Shown here one piece after another: positions 36,883 to 46,242 of a stretch of 64,000 bases of DNA. The notes below the pieces were generated by a model. The model had not been told where the DNA came from and searched no databases. It saw nothing but the letters and a program-made list of their open reading frames with translations. The position numbers and the translations under genes are program-made. The first letter of the stretch is position 1. Each line of letters starts with the position of its first letter. The stretch comes from Halomonas campaniensis (GTDB lineage: Bacteria > Pseudomonadota > Gammaproteobacteria > Pseudomonadales > Halomonadaceae): assembly GCF_002211105.1 (NCBI RefSeq), contig NZ_JPUA01000037.1:270669-334668 (forward strand), given 5' to 3'.

Positions 36883-37984
36883 GATCACCTTGAAAGGCTT
36901 GGCGCACTCCTACGAAAAAACGCCCAAGGGCGCGGCGGATTATGCTATCCGTCAGATGGATCACGTATGGCATCAGGGCGGCGCCTATGCGCTTTTAGGC
37001 CCATCAGGATGCGGCAAGTCGACACTCCTAAACATTATCTCTGGCCTGCTTGAACCCTCAGAAGGTGACGTACTTTTCGACGGGCATCGGGTCAACGAAC
37101 TGCCCCCAGAAGAGCGCAATATTGCCCAGGTTTTCCAGTTTCCGGTGATCTACGACACCATGACGGTGTTCGACAATCTCGCCTTTCCCCTGCGCAATAT
37201 GAATACCCCAGAGTACCGGGTGAAACCCAAGGTACTCGAAGTCGCCGATATTCTTGAGCTGACCCCGCTGCTGGATCGCAAAGCCAAAAACCTGACCGCC
37301 GACGAGAAGCAGAAAGTCTCCATGGGCCGTGGCTTGGTGCGAGATGACGTTACGGCGATTCTGTTTGATGAACCGCTCACCGTGATCGACCCCCAACTTA
37401 AGTGGAAACTACGCCGCAAACTCAAGGAGATTCACGAACGCTTTAACATCACTATGATCTACGTGACCCATGATCAGCTAGAGGCCTCTACCTTCGCGGA
37501 TAAAATTGCCGTGATGTATGAGGGCCAGGTGGTGCAGTTCGGCACGCCCCGAGAGCTGTTCGAGCGCCCTGCGCATACCTTTGTGGGTTACTTTATTGGC
37601 AGTCCGGGCATGAACTTTATGGCCGTAGAATACCGCGACGGTCAGGTAATGTTCGGCACACAGCCGCTTCCGATTAGCGAGCAGATGAAGCATGCAGTCA
37701 CCAGCGCTGCCAATGCTAGCTCTAGCAACATAAAGCTGGGTATACGTCCCGAGTTTATCGCCATTGCTACAAGCCCAACGGCCAATAGCGTGCCGATTAG
37801 TGTGACCAGCGTGCAAGACCTGGGCACCTACTCTCTGCTCACCTTTAAGCTCAACGAACAGACATTTAAAGCCCGCCTGCCAGAAGGACATCAGCCGGTA
37901 GGTGAAACGGCGTTTGCGCACTTCGATGATGCGCACTTGGCGCTGTATATCGATGAATACCTGGTGGAGGCTGGCAATGAATAA
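36875..37984 (+). CDS. glpT: Glycerol ABC transporter ATP-binding protein GlpT
   Basis: A 369-residue ABC ATPase, partner of GlpS (not the glycerol-3-phosphate antiporter of the same name in E. coli). Walker A GPSGCGKST (about residues 43-51), Walker B AILFDEPLTVID and the H-loop VTHDQ are intact. The signature is LTADEKQK (about 140-147) instead of LSGGQ. The ATG at 36875 has GGAGGAG before it, inside glpS; the TTG at 36869 is not needed. A TOBE-type C-terminal domain follows. It overlaps glpP by eight bases. Confidence 0.9.
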   Translation: MAEITLKGLAHSYEKTPKGAADYAIRQMDHVWHQGGAYALLGPSGCGKSTLLNIISGLLEPSEGDVLFDGHRVNELPPEERNIAQVFQFPVIYDTMTVFDNLAFPLRNMNTPEYRVKPKVLEVADILELTPLLDRKAKNLTADEKQKVSMGRGLVRDDVTAILFDEPLTVIDPQLKWKLRRKLKEIHERFNITMIYVTHDQLEASTFADKIAVMYEGQVVQFGTPRELFERPAHTFVGYFIGSPGMNFMAVEYRDGQVMFGTQPLPISEQMKHAVTSAANASSSNIKLGIRPEFIAIATSPTANSVPISVTSVQDLGTYSLLTFKLNEQTFKARLPEGHQPVGETAFAHFDDAHLALYIDEYLVEAGNE

Positions 37985-38864
37985 CAAAGTACCCAATAAC
38001 AGAGCCTGGCTACTGGTGCTGCCCATGCTGGTATTGGTGGCGTTCTCCGCCATCATTCCGCTGATGACTGTGGTCAACTACTCGGTGCAGGACGTGCTTG
38101 GGCCCTACGCGACATTTTTTACCGGTACCGAGTGGTTTAAAACCACGCTTAACGACCCGGCATTGCAAGCAGCTTTTCTGCGCCAAATTTCATTCTCGCT
38201 GATTATTCTCGCTATCCAGATTCCGCTGGGGATTGGCATCGCGCTCATTATGCCCAAACGCGGGTGGCAGGCCTCGGCGGTGCTGATTTTAATTACCCTG
38301 CCACTGCTGATTCCATGGAACGTGGTCGGCAGTATTTGGCAAATATTTACCCGTGGTGATATCGGCCTAATGGGCTGGGGCCTGCGCGAGCTCGGCATTA
38401 ACTACAACATTACCCGTAATGCCGGTGATGCCTGGGTAACGATCATTTTAATGGACGTATGGCACTGGACCCCGCTGGTGGCCATGCTCTGTTACAGCGG
38501 CCTGCGCTCGATTCCCGAAGCGTATTATCAGGCAGCGCGCATCGACCGGGCGTCTAAGTGGGCGGTGTTCCGCTATATCCAGCTCCCCAAGCTCACCAAT
38601 GTGCTCGTCATCGCGGTACTACTGCGTTTTATGCACTCTTTCATGATCTACGCCGAGCCCTTTGTACTCACCGGCGGCGGGCCGGGTAGCGCCACTACCT
38701 TTCTAAGCCAGTCGCTGGCCACCATGGCGATCGGCCAACAGGATCTCGGACCGTCTGCAGCCTTCTCGCTGATCTACTTCCTGGTCATTCTGCTGGTGAG
38801 CTGGGTGTTCTACACCACCATTATGAATATGCAGAAAGACAAACCGCCGCACGGAGGTGCCTAA
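37977..38864 (+). CDS. glpP: Glycerol ABC transporter permease GlpP
   Basis: A 295-residue binding-protein-dependent permease with six transmembrane segments (first at about residues 10-32). The cytoplasmic EAA loop reads EAYYQAARIDRASKWAVFRYIQLP (about residues 180-203), which docks on the ATPase. It belongs to the MalF/UgpA class. The ATG at 37977 overlaps the glpT stop. Forms a heterodimer with the product of glpQ. Confidence 0.9.
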   Translation: MNNKVPNNRAWLLVLPMLVLVAFSAIIPLMTVVNYSVQDVLGPYATFFTGTEWFKTTLNDPALQAAFLRQISFSLIILAIQIPLGIGIALIMPKRGWQASAVLILITLPLLIPWNVVGSIWQIFTRGDIGLMGWGLRELGINYNITRNAGDAWVTIILMDVWHWTPLVAMLCYSGLRSIPEAYYQAARIDRASKWAVFRYIQLPKLTNVLVIAVLLRFMHSFMIYAEPFVLTGGGPGSATTFLSQSLATMAIGQQDLGPSAAFSLIYFLVILLVSWVFYTTIMNMQKDKPPHGGA

Positions 38865-38865
38865 C

Positions 38866-39762
38866 ATGAGCTATCAACTCGAAAACACTCAGCGCGGTGA
38901 AAAGTACAACACCATTTTTAGCAAGGTTTCACCGGCCAAGCGGCGTAACCGGACTGCCCGTGCGCACTGGCGTTCACGTCTCCTGCTTGGTCTTTATCTG
39001 GCGCTAATGATTCTGCCCATTTACTGGCTGATCAATATGTCGCTCCAGACCAATAGCGAAATTCTGGGCTCCATGACGCTGTGGCCCCAGAACCTCACCT
39101 TTGACAACTACATCGGCATTTTCACCAACTCAAGTTGGTACATGGGTTACGTCAACTCGATAATCTATGTGGCGATGAACATGCTCATCACCATCTGCGT
39201 CGCATTACCGGCCGCCTACGCCTTTAGCCGCTACACCTTTATTGGCGACAAGCATCTATTCTTCTGGCTGCTGACTAACCTGATGGCCCCGCCTGCGGTA
39301 TTCCTGCTGCCCTACTTCCAGCTCTACTACTCGGTAGGCCTGTTCGACACCCACATTGCGGTAGCACTGGCTCACTGCCTGTTCAACATACCGCTGGCAA
39401 TCTGGATCCTGGAAGGCTTTATGAGCAGCGTACCTAAGGAGATCGACGAAACCGCCTATATCGACGGCTATAGCTTTCCGCGCTTTTTCGTCAAGATTTT
39501 TATCCCCATGATCCGCTCAGGCATCGGCGTCACCCTGTTCTTCCTATTTATGTTCTCCTGGGTAGAACTACTGCTAGCACGAACATTGACCGCTACCAGT
39601 GCCCAGCCAATCGGCATGATCATGACGCGCACCTCTACCGCCTCCGGGATTGACTGGGGCACCCTGGCAGCCGCCGGTGTACTCACCATTATCCCCGGCA
39701 TTCTGGTGGTTTACTTCGTTCGTAACCATATCGCCAAGGGCTTTGCCCTGGGCCGTACCTGA
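38866..39762 (+). CDS. glpQ: Glycerol ABC transporter permease GlpQ
   Basis: A 298-residue permease of the MalG/UgpE class. It has an N-terminal cytoplasmic stretch of about 40 residues, then six transmembrane segments. The EAA loop is DETAYIDGYSFPRFFVKIFIP (about residues 190-210). The ATG at 38866 has GGAGG eight bases upstream. It sits one base after the glpP stop. This is the transporter subunit, not the glycerophosphodiesterase named GlpQ in E. coli. Confidence 0.9.
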   Translation: MSYQLENTQRGEKYNTIFSKVSPAKRRNRTARAHWRSRLLLGLYLALMILPIYWLINMSLQTNSEILGSMTLWPQNLTFDNYIGIFTNSSWYMGYVNSIIYVAMNMLITICVALPAAYAFSRYTFIGDKHLFFWLLTNLMAPPAVFLLPYFQLYYSVGLFDTHIAVALAHCLFNIPLAIWILEGFMSSVPKEIDETAYIDGYSFPRFFVKIFIPMIRSGIGVTLFFLFMFSWVELLLARTLTATSAQPIGMIMTRTSTASGIDWGTLAAAGVLTIIPGILVVYFVRNHIAKGFALGRT

Positions 39763-39774
39763 GGGGATCTCGCT

Positions 39775-40047
39775 ATGTCTTGGATGGTATGGACCGTACC
39801 CACCGCCATATTCTTTTCATCAATTGCCGCCATGCTGGCAGGCATGACGATTTGGGAGATTTTGTCGCCCACCATTGAACGCAAAGGGTTTTTACCCATT
39901 GCCACCACGCGCGGGGATCGGCTGTTTATCGGCCTGCTCTCTGCAGCCTTTATCCATTTGGGGGTGATTGGGTTCACGTCACTCTCCATTTGGATAGCAC
40001 TTGCGGTATCAGCCTTATGGCTGCTGGTTTTAATGCGCTGGGGATAG
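39775..40047 (+). CDS. glpU: DUF2160 small membrane protein (GlpU)
   Basis: A 90-residue protein with three hydrophobic helices (about residues 6-28, 48-67 and 70-88) of the DUF2160 family. In Rhizobium-type glycerol operons a protein of this kind (GlpU) lies among the ABC genes, but its role is unknown; an accessory subunit of the permease is a fair guess. GAGGGG lies eight bases before the ATG, 12 nt after glpQ. Confidence 0.85.
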   Translation: MSWMVWTVPTAIFFSSIAAMLAGMTIWEILSPTIERKGFLPIATTRGDRLFIGLLSAAFIHLGVIGFTSLSIWIALAVSALWLLVLMRWG

Positions 40048-40087
40048 CCCTTAGAGCTAGCCCTTGGGACTAGTCTTTGGGAAAGAC
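40045..40087 (+). repeat. Three 13-nt tandem units and a hairpin before glpV
   Basis: TAGCCCTTAGAGC (40045-40057), TAGCCCTTGGGAC (40058-40070) and TAGTCTTTGGGAA (40071-40083) follow each other from the glpU stop codon. The last overlaps a hairpin GTCTTT-GGG-AAAGAC (40073-40087). The hairpin could block 3' decay so that the binding-protein gene glpV is expressed more than the permease genes. Confidence 0.5.
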
Positions 40088-40155
40088 CACCAGCGTTTAA
40101 TCGGTATCAAGGACGGCAAAGCCATCAAGGAAGAACACAACAAAACGAGGTTAAC

Positions 40156-41922
40156 ATGCAAAAGCACTACAACAAGTCCAGACTGACTAAGTTCAAACTG
40201 ACCACCCTCGCCGCCAGTTTGCTGCTGGCATCGGGCACGCTGTCAGCCCAGGAAGAGGATACCCGTGCAATCGCTGAACGCTTGGTCGACGAGCACTTCC
40301 AGAACTCAACCCTGAGCCGCGAAGAGCAGATCGAAGAGTTGATGTGGTTTGCTAAGGCTGCCGAGCCTTTCCGCGGCATGGATATTCAAACCGTGGCTGA
40401 AGGCCTCACAACTCACGTTTATGAAAGCGAGGTGCTTGCGGAAGCCTTTAGTGAGCTGACCGGCATTAATCTGACCCACAACATCATTGGTGAAGGTGAT
40501 GTGGTAGACACCATGCAGAATCAAATGCAGTCAGGTAACAGTATCTACGACGGCTTCGTCAACGACACCGACTCCATCGGCACACATATCCGCTACGGCA
40601 CCACCATCAACCTGACTGAGGCAATGGAGAACGAGTGGGCGGACTACACCCTACCTACCCTCGACCTGGATGATTTCATTGGCCTGCAGTATGGCACCGG
40701 GCCAGATGGCAGCCTCTATCAACTGCCTACCCAGCAATTCGCGAACCTTTACTGGTTCCGCTATGACTGGTTCCAGCGTGAAGATCTTCAAGATCAGTTC
40801 CGGGAAATTTACGGCTATGACTTAGGCGTGCCCACCAACTGGACCGCTTATCAAGATATTGCCGAGTTCTTCACCGAGCACGTGGGTGAAATAGACGGCA
40901 CCAAGGTGTATGGCCATATGGATTACGGCCGCCGCGATCCGTCACTGGGCTGGCGTTTCCACGACTCCTGGCTCTCCATGGCGGGCATGGGCAGCCCTGG
41001 CGTTCCCTCAGGCAACCCGGTAGATGACTGGGGTATTCGCGTCAACGAAGAGAGCCAGCCTGTTGGTGCAAGCGTTAGCCGCGGCGGTGCAACTAACTCA
41101 CCGGCCTCGGTGTTTGCCATGCAAAAAGCGGTCGACTGGCTGCGTGATTTCGCTCCACCCGAAGCGCAAGGCATGACCTTTGGTGAAGCCGGCCCCGTGC
41201 CTGCTCAAGGCCATATCGCTCAACAAATCTTTTGGTACACCGCCTTTACCGCCGACATGACCGATCCTGCCGTCGCAGTGACCGACGACGAAGGCAATCC
41301 ACTATGGCGCATGGCGCCTTCCCCTACCGGCCCGTACTGGGAAGAAGGCATGAAGGTGGGTTATCAGGATGTGGGCGCGTGGACGTTCTTTGACTCAACG
41401 CCGGAAGATCGTCGCACCGCGGCATGGCTGTTCGGCCAGTTCACCGTGTCAAAAACGGTGTCTTTGGAAAAACTCATGCACGGTTTAACGCCGATTCGTG
41501 AATCTGACATCTTCTCCGAGCAGATGACCGAGATGGCGCCCAAACTGGGTGGCCTGGTGGAGTTCTATCGCAGCCCCAACGAGTCAAACTGGACACCTAC
41601 CGGTACCAACGTGCCTGACTATCCGCGTATGGCCCCGCTATGGTGGCAAAACCTGGCACCTGTCATGAGCGGTGAAATCACTCCTCAGGAAGGCCTCGAT
41701 AAACTGGCGGCGGATATGGACAGCACGATGAATCGTTTGGCTCGGGCCAACGTTTTTGACAGCTATGCCCCGGTGCTCAACGAAGAGCGGGATCCGCAAT
41801 ACTGGCTGGATCAAGAGGGATCACCCAAACCCAAGCTGGATAATGAAATGCCCCAAGGCACCACCGTTCCTTATGACGAAATGATGGAAGCCTGGATGGC
41901 AGCCGGTACGCGCCAAAAGTGA
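40156..41922 (+). CDS. glpV: Glycerol ABC transporter substrate-binding protein GlpV
   Basis: A 588-residue periplasmic binding protein with a signal peptide (basic start, hydrophobic core to about residue 27, cleavage near LSAQ). It is longer than most cluster D binding proteins, as is usual for GlpV. Conserved stretches include DIQTVAEGLTTHVYESEVL and PTQQFANLYWFRYDWF. It delivers glycerol to GlpPQ. GAGG lies six bases before the ATG. The gap before it holds a hairpin that may raise its expression. Confidence 0.9.
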   Translation: MQKHYNKSRLTKFKLTTLAASLLLASGTLSAQEEDTRAIAERLVDEHFQNSTLSREEQIEELMWFAKAAEPFRGMDIQTVAEGLTTHVYESEVLAEAFSELTGINLTHNIIGEGDVVDTMQNQMQSGNSIYDGFVNDTDSIGTHIRYGTTINLTEAMENEWADYTLPTLDLDDFIGLQYGTGPDGSLYQLPTQQFANLYWFRYDWFQREDLQDQFREIYGYDLGVPTNWTAYQDIAEFFTEHVGEIDGTKVYGHMDYGRRDPSLGWRFHDSWLSMAGMGSPGVPSGNPVDDWGIRVNEESQPVGASVSRGGATNSPASVFAMQKAVDWLRDFAPPEAQGMTFGEAGPVPAQGHIAQQIFWYTAFTADMTDPAVAVTDDEGNPLWRMAPSPTGPYWEEGMKVGYQDVGAWTFFDSTPEDRRTAAWLFGQFTVSKTVSLEKLMHGLTPIRESDIFSEQMTEMAPKLGGLVEFYRSPNESNWTPTGTNVPDYPRMAPLWWQNLAPVMSGEITPQEGLDKLAADMDSTMNRLARANVFDSYAPVLNEERDPQYWLDQEGSPKPKLDNEMPQGTTVPYDEMMEAWMAAGTRQK

Positions 41923-42041
41923 CCACGCGTAACGCTTGCAGGGTGGGCAACCGCCCTGCAAGGGTTTCATTGGCGGCAGGCCATAGCACAAGAGAAAACA
42001 CCCACTGCAACAGGGCTATTTATTGGTTAATTGGATCCGCT

Positions 42042-43685
42042 ATGAAACTGCGAAATCGAAATATCGAAAAATTACCTACCGAGACTTTTGATGCCCTGAT
42101 TATCGGGGGCGGCATTAATGGCGCGGCCACTGCGGCGGCGCTGGCGGGTAAAGGTGCCAAAGTCGCGTTGATTGATCGCGGCGACTTCGCTGGCAGTACC
42201 AGCATGCACTCCTCCAACTTAGTATGGGGAGGCATTAAGTACATGGAAAGCAAGGATTTTGCGCTGGTTCGAAAACTGTGCAAAAGCCGCAACCATTTGA
42301 TAAAGAGCTACCCTTCCACGGTGCAGGAGATACGCTTCCTGACCACTATTTCGAAAGGTTTCCGCCACTCACCACGCTACCTGTGGGCGGGCACCTGGCT
42401 TTACTGGCTGATGGGCAACGGCTTTACCAAACTGCCGCGCCTGCTCTCGCCAAACAAGATTAAGCAGCAAGAGCCCATTATTGATGTTGAGGGCGCTGTG
42501 GGAGGCTTCGAATACTCCGACGCCTACCTCCACGATAACGACGCACGGTTTGTGTTTAACTTTGTGCGCCATGCGCTCAACTATGGAGCTATTGCCGCCA
42601 ACTACGTTGAGTCACTCGGCGCGGAGCGGGAGGGGAATGTGTGGGTAACCAAAGCGCGTAACGTGATGGATGGCACTACCTTCGACATCCGCGCCAAAGT
42701 GCTGATCAACGCCGCAGGCCCCTGGGTAGATCAGCATAACGAGCTGACCGGTCAGAAAACCACCCATCATCACCTCTACTCCAAGGGCATTCACCTCATC
42801 GTTCCGCAGCTAACCGACTCTCAGCGGGTGCTGGCATTTTTTGCCGACGATGGCAGGCTGTTTTTTGTCATACCCATGGGTAATCGCACCTGTATCGGCA
42901 CCACCGATACCCACATGGAGCACCCTGAGGTGGACGTTACCGCCGAAGATATCGCCTTTGTGCTGGAAAATATCAATAAACGCCTCACCCTGGATAAACC
43001 ACTTAGCCAGGATGACATTATCTCAACGCGTTGCGGCGTAAGGCCCCTTGCCATTAAAGATAGCCAGGGCAATGACCGCGATTTTCTACAGCTTTCACGC
43101 AAGCACGTGATTGATACCAATGCTGAAAGCGCTCACATCAGCATTTTTGGCGGCAAGCTTACCGACTGTTTGAACGTTGGCGATGAAATTGCCGAAGCGG
43201 TGAGCCAACTGGGCGTTACACTATCAGACCCCAATTTTCAGTGGTATGGGGAACCCCCCAAGCCCGTGAAACAGCAGTTTATGGATCAAGCCAAGCGCAT
43301 GAACCTGGATGCCATGACCGCCTCTACGTCATCAGAGCTACTCTCTACTCGGCTGTGGCGGCGCTACGCCGACCAGGCTATCCAGATGCTTGAGAAAATT
43401 CGCCAGGATCCCGCTCAGGGCGAAATTTTAATTGAAGGCACTGAGTACATTCGCTGTGAGATCGAGCATGCCCGCGACCATGAGATGATTACCCAGCTTG
43501 AGGATTTCCTGCGCCGCCGCGCCAAAGTCTCATTGGTGGTACCGCATGAGCAGTTACGCCAATCCAGTGGCTTAAAGGAGGCGTGTCGGGTGCTATTTGG
43601 CGACGACGCTGACGACCGTTTTAACCACTATTTTGAACAGAATCGCGATACCGCACTGCCCCCTACTTCTTCACCAGTGGTTTAA
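42042..43685 (+). CDS. glpD: Glycerol-3-phosphate dehydrogenase
   Basis: A 547-residue FAD-dependent aerobic glycerol-3-phosphate dehydrogenase that feeds electrons from glycerol 3-phosphate to the quinone pool and makes dihydroxyacetone phosphate. The FAD motif LIIGGGINGAATAAALAGKG is at about residues 17-36, followed by LIDRGDFAGSTSMHSSNLVWGGIKYM (about 42-67), the GlpD signature. The protein is somewhat longer than E. coli GlpD (501 aa). The frame is open to 41919 but ATG at 42042 gives the family start. It lies 119 nt after glpV, facing glpK across a shared terminator. Confidence 0.93.
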   Translation: MKLRNRNIEKLPTETFDALIIGGGINGAATAAALAGKGAKVALIDRGDFAGSTSMHSSNLVWGGIKYMESKDFALVRKLCKSRNHLIKSYPSTVQEIRFLTTISKGFRHSPRYLWAGTWLYWLMGNGFTKLPRLLSPNKIKQQEPIIDVEGAVGGFEYSDAYLHDNDARFVFNFVRHALNYGAIAANYVESLGAEREGNVWVTKARNVMDGTTFDIRAKVLINAAGPWVDQHNELTGQKTTHHHLYSKGIHLIVPQLTDSQRVLAFFADDGRLFFVIPMGNRTCIGTTDTHMEHPEVDVTAEDIAFVLENINKRLTLDKPLSQDDIISTRCGVRPLAIKDSQGNDRDFLQLSRKHVIDTNAESAHISIFGGKLTDCLNVGDEIAEAVSQLGVTLSDPNFQWYGEPPKPVKQQFMDQAKRMNLDAMTASTSSELLSTRLWRRYADQAIQMLEKIRQDPAQGEILIEGTEYIRCEIEHARDHEMITQLEDFLRRRAKVSLVVPHEQLRQSSGLKEACRVLFGDDADDRFNHYFEQNRDTALPPTSSPVV

Positions 43686-43708
43686 CATAGGCAGTCATTA
43701 AACATTAA

Positions 43709-43738
43709 AAAGCCCTCTCAACTGAATGAGAGGGCTTT
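43709..43738. terminator. Bidirectional terminator between glpD and glpK
   Basis: AAAGCCCTCTCA (43709-43720), loop ACTGAA, TGAGAGGGCTTT (43727-43738), with A and T flanks that suit both directions. Confidence 0.94.
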
Positions 43739-43756
43739 ATAGTTACAGAGCCTTAT

Positions 43757-45241
43757 TTAGGTAGAGCGCACACGTGAAACGGCGTCCAACCAGCCTTGAT
43801 AGAGCTGCTCGCGGGCAGCCTCTTCCATCTTCGGCATAAAGCTCTTCTCGCAGCGCCATAGTTGCTCGATCTCTTCCAGCGTTTGATACCAGCCTAGACG
43901 CAACCCGGCCAGATATGCCGCTCCTAGCGCCGTGGTTTCCAGAATGGTGGGGCGATCAACCTGGACACCCAGCATATCGGCAAGAAACTGCATCACCCAG
44001 CTGTTCTTCACCATGCCGCCGTCGACGCGTAGCGTACCTGGCGGAGCCTCCATATCGTCGTTCATACAGTGCTGCAGATCGCGGGTTTGGTAGCAGACTG
44101 CTTGAAGGCCAGCAGCCACGATTTCAGCAATCCCCGTGTCACGGGTTAATCCAAAAATAGCGCCGCGCGCTTTCGGATCCCAGTGGGGAGCGCCCAAACC
44201 GGTAAAGGCGGGCACCAAATAAACGCTGTGCCCGCTGCGGGTCTCCTGGGCCAAGGCTTCAGTCTCTGACGCGTCGGCAAACAGATTCAAGCCGTCGCGC
44301 AGCCACTGTACTGTCGCCCCCGCCACGAAGATACTGCCCTCCATGGCATAGGTCGGTTTGCCGTTAAGCCGGTAGCCAATGGTGGTCAATAGACGATTGC
44401 GCGACAGCGATGGCGTTTCACCCGTATTCACAATCATAAAACAGCCGGTGCCATAGGTGCTTTTACCCATCCCCGGCTGAAAGCACGCCTGCCCCACCAG
44501 CGCCGCCTGCTGATCCCCCGCTACACCAGCAATGGGCAGCGCGGCACCAAGCCAGTGCACGTCGGTGGTGCCAAAATCGTCGCTGGAGTCTTTCACCTCG
44601 GGCAGCAGATTGGCGGGAATATTAAACAGCGCCAGCAGCTCTTCATCCCACTCCTGGGTATGAATATTAAAAAGCGCCGTACGCGAAGCATTGGTGGCGT
44701 CGGTCACGTGCTGCTGACCACCGGTCAGCCGCCAGATTAAAAAGCTATCGACCGTTCCAAACGCCAGCTCGCCCCGCTCCGCGCGCTCCCTGGCGCCCTC
44801 AACGTTATCCAATATCCAGGCAAGTTTTGTAGCCGAAAAATAGGGATCGATCAGCAGGCCCGTTTTCGCTTGAACGACATCGGTATGACCTTGATCGCGC
44901 AGCGACTGGCATAAATCCGAAGTGCGGCGATCCTGCCAAACGATGGCGTTATAGAGTGGTTTACCCGTTTTACGATCCCACAGAATAGTGGTTTCCCGCT
45001 GGTTGGTAATGCCGATGCCAGCTATTTGGTCAGCGGAAACCTTAGCGTTGTGCATGACCTCCCGACAGGTCGCCACCACCGTATCCCAGATATCTTCAGG
45101 GTTGTGCTCAATCCAGCCATCGTGGGGAAAGTGCTGAGCGAATTCTTGCTGGGCAACAGCGGCCACCTGCCCTTGACGGTCAAACAGAATAGCGCGGGAG
45201 CTGGTGGTACCTTGATCAATGGCGAGTATAAAAGAGGACAT
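43757..45241 (-). CDS. glpK: Glycerol kinase
   Basis: A 494-residue FGGY-family kinase that phosphorylates incoming glycerol. The phosphate-1 loop [13 protein letters not shown] is at about residues 7-19, KSTYGTGCF near 256, and the FGGY signature [22 protein letters not shown] near 355. The length is close to E. coli GlpK (502 aa). ATG at 45241 gives the family start ([11 protein letters not shown]); the open frame runs further upstream without support. TTCG half-sites, the nearest within its ribosome binding region, suggest GlpR repression. Confidence 0.97.
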   Translation of the reverse strand: MSSFILAIDQGTTSSRAILFDRQGQVAAVAQQEFAQHFPHDGWIEHNPEDIWDTVVATCREVMHNAKVSADQIAGIGITNQRETTILWDRKTGKPLYNAIVWQDRRTSDLCQSLRDQGHTDVVQAKTGLLIDPYFSATKLAWILDNVEGARERAERGELAFGTVDSFLIWRLTGGQQHVTDATNASRTALFNIHTQEWDEELLALFNIPANLLPEVKDSSDDFGTTDVHWLGAALPIAGVAGDQQAALVGQACFQPGMGKSTYGTGCFMIVNTGETPSLSRNRLLTTIGYRLNGKPTYAMEGSIFVAGATVQWLRDGLNLFADASETEALAQETRSGHSVYLVPAFTGLGAPHWDPKARGAIFGLTRDTGIAEIVAAGLQAVCYQTRDLQHCMNDDMEAPPGTLRVDGGMVKNSWVMQFLADMLGVQVDRPTILETTALGAAYLAGLRLGWYQTLEEIEQLWRCEKSFMPKMEEAAREQLYQGWLDAVSRVRST

Positions 45242-45247
45242 ATCGAG

Positions 45248-45296
45248 TTCGCTTTGTTGTATTGTCTTTCGATTTTGTATACTTACTTTCGCTTTA
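45248..45296 (-). promoter_or_regulatory. Three TTCG half-sites at exact 20-nt spacing before glpK
   Basis: TTCGCTTTG (45248), TTCGATTTTG (45268) and TTCGCTTTA (45288) repeat every 20 nt, two turns of the helix. Read on the glpK strand they are AAAGCGAA, AAATCGAA and AAAGCGAA. GlpR of the DeoR family binds tandem 20-bp operators in E. coli. The proximal site lies in the glpK ribosome binding region. Confidence 0.65.
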
Positions 45297-45351
45297 TTAT
45301 CATCTAAGGCTACTCTAGCCACCCAAAATGCTCAAGGCTGAAACTACCTCA

Positions 45352-46110
45352 TTATGCAATGTAGAGCGCCACATCGTGTTGCGTCAGCAAACGCTGAATC
45401 GCTTCCGGGGGTTTGCGATCCGTAAATAGCGCATCCAGCTGTTCCAGATTACCCTGCCGTACGACCGGATTACGATGAAACTTAGAGTAGTCCGCCGCCA
45501 AATAGATGCGCCGCGAATTGGCAATAATCGCCTGAGCAACGCGTACTTCCTGGTAGTCGAACTCCAGCAGCGAACCATCTTCATCGATACCGCTGATGCC
45601 AATAATGCCGTAGTCCACTTTAAACTGGTTGATGAAGTCGATCGTCGCTTCACCAATGATCCCGCCGTCCCTAGAGCGCACCTGACCGCCGGCAATAATC
45701 ACGGTAAAATCCTCTTTATGCTGCAGAATGGCGGCAACATTCAGATTATTGGTAATTACCTCCAGGCCCTGGTGCTCTAATAGCGCCTGAGCAATCACTT
45801 CATTGCTGGTACCGATATTAATAAACAGTGAAGAGTGGTTAGGAATGTGCTGGGCTAAACAGCGCGCAATGCGCTCCTTCTCTTCAAGGTGCAGCGTTTT
45901 GCGCGTGCTGTAGGCGGTATTCACTGTACTCGACTCGATTCCCACACCGCCATGCACCCGCCTCACCCGCCCCTCGTCGGCCAGAGTGTTTAAATCGCGG
46001 CGAATGGTTTGCGGGGTCACGGCAAAATGGTCGGTGAGCTGCTCGATACTCATATAGCCGTGCTGACGAACCAGCTCGACAATGGCATCCTGACGAAATT
46101 GTTGATTCAT
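45352..46110 (-). CDS. glpR: Glycerol-3-phosphate regulon repressor GlpR
   Basis: A 252-residue DeoR-family repressor, the same length as E. coli GlpR. The helix-turn-helix signature is MSIEQLTDHFAVTPQTIRRDLNTLADEGRVRRVHGG (about residues 18-53). The C-terminal sugar-phosphate sensor has NIGTSNEVIAQALLEH (about 100) and IGISGIDEDGSLLEFDYQEVRVAQAII (about 180). The ATG at 46110 is chosen for family length; the frame is open to 46158. It lies 110 nt upstream of glpK on the same strand and has its own half-site array. Confidence 0.95.
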   Translation of the reverse strand: MNQQFRQDAIVELVRQHGYMSIEQLTDHFAVTPQTIRRDLNTLADEGRVRRVHGGVGIESSTVNTAYSTRKTLHLEEKERIARCLAQHIPNHSSLFINIGTSNEVIAQALLEHQGLEVITNNLNVAAILQHKEDFTVIIAGGQVRSRDGGIIGEATIDFINQFKVDYGIIGISGIDEDGSLLEFDYQEVRVAQAIIANSRRIYLAADYSKFHRNPVVRQGNLEQLDALFTDRKPPEAIQRLLTQHDVALYIA

Positions 46111-46122
46111 AAGCCCGGCCTG

Positions 46123-46190
46123 TTCGATTTTTGTTGGTATATGAACATAATTTAGCAAAATTTTCGAAATCTAATAGTGCTTTTCGAACA
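46123..46190 (-). promoter_or_regulatory. TTCG half-sites in 20-nt phase before glpR
   Basis: TTCG lies at 46123, 46163 and 46183, spaced 40 and 20 nt, as TTCGATTTTTG, TTTTCGAAAT and TTTTCGAACA. This is the same phasing as before glpK. It suggests that GlpR controls its own gene, and perhaps the edge of the SLC13 gene downstream end. Confidence 0.55.
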
Positions 46191-46242
46191 CGTCGACAGC
46201 TGCCCCCCACAGACCCTGCGCCCGATTTGGCTATTTTTGCTA

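Noticed and set aside
45248-45296. CRISPR-like or satellite repeat before glpK
   Set aside because: The repeated unit is only about 8-9 bases with 20-nt phase and imperfect. It fits operator half-sites; no array of full repeats and spacers exists.
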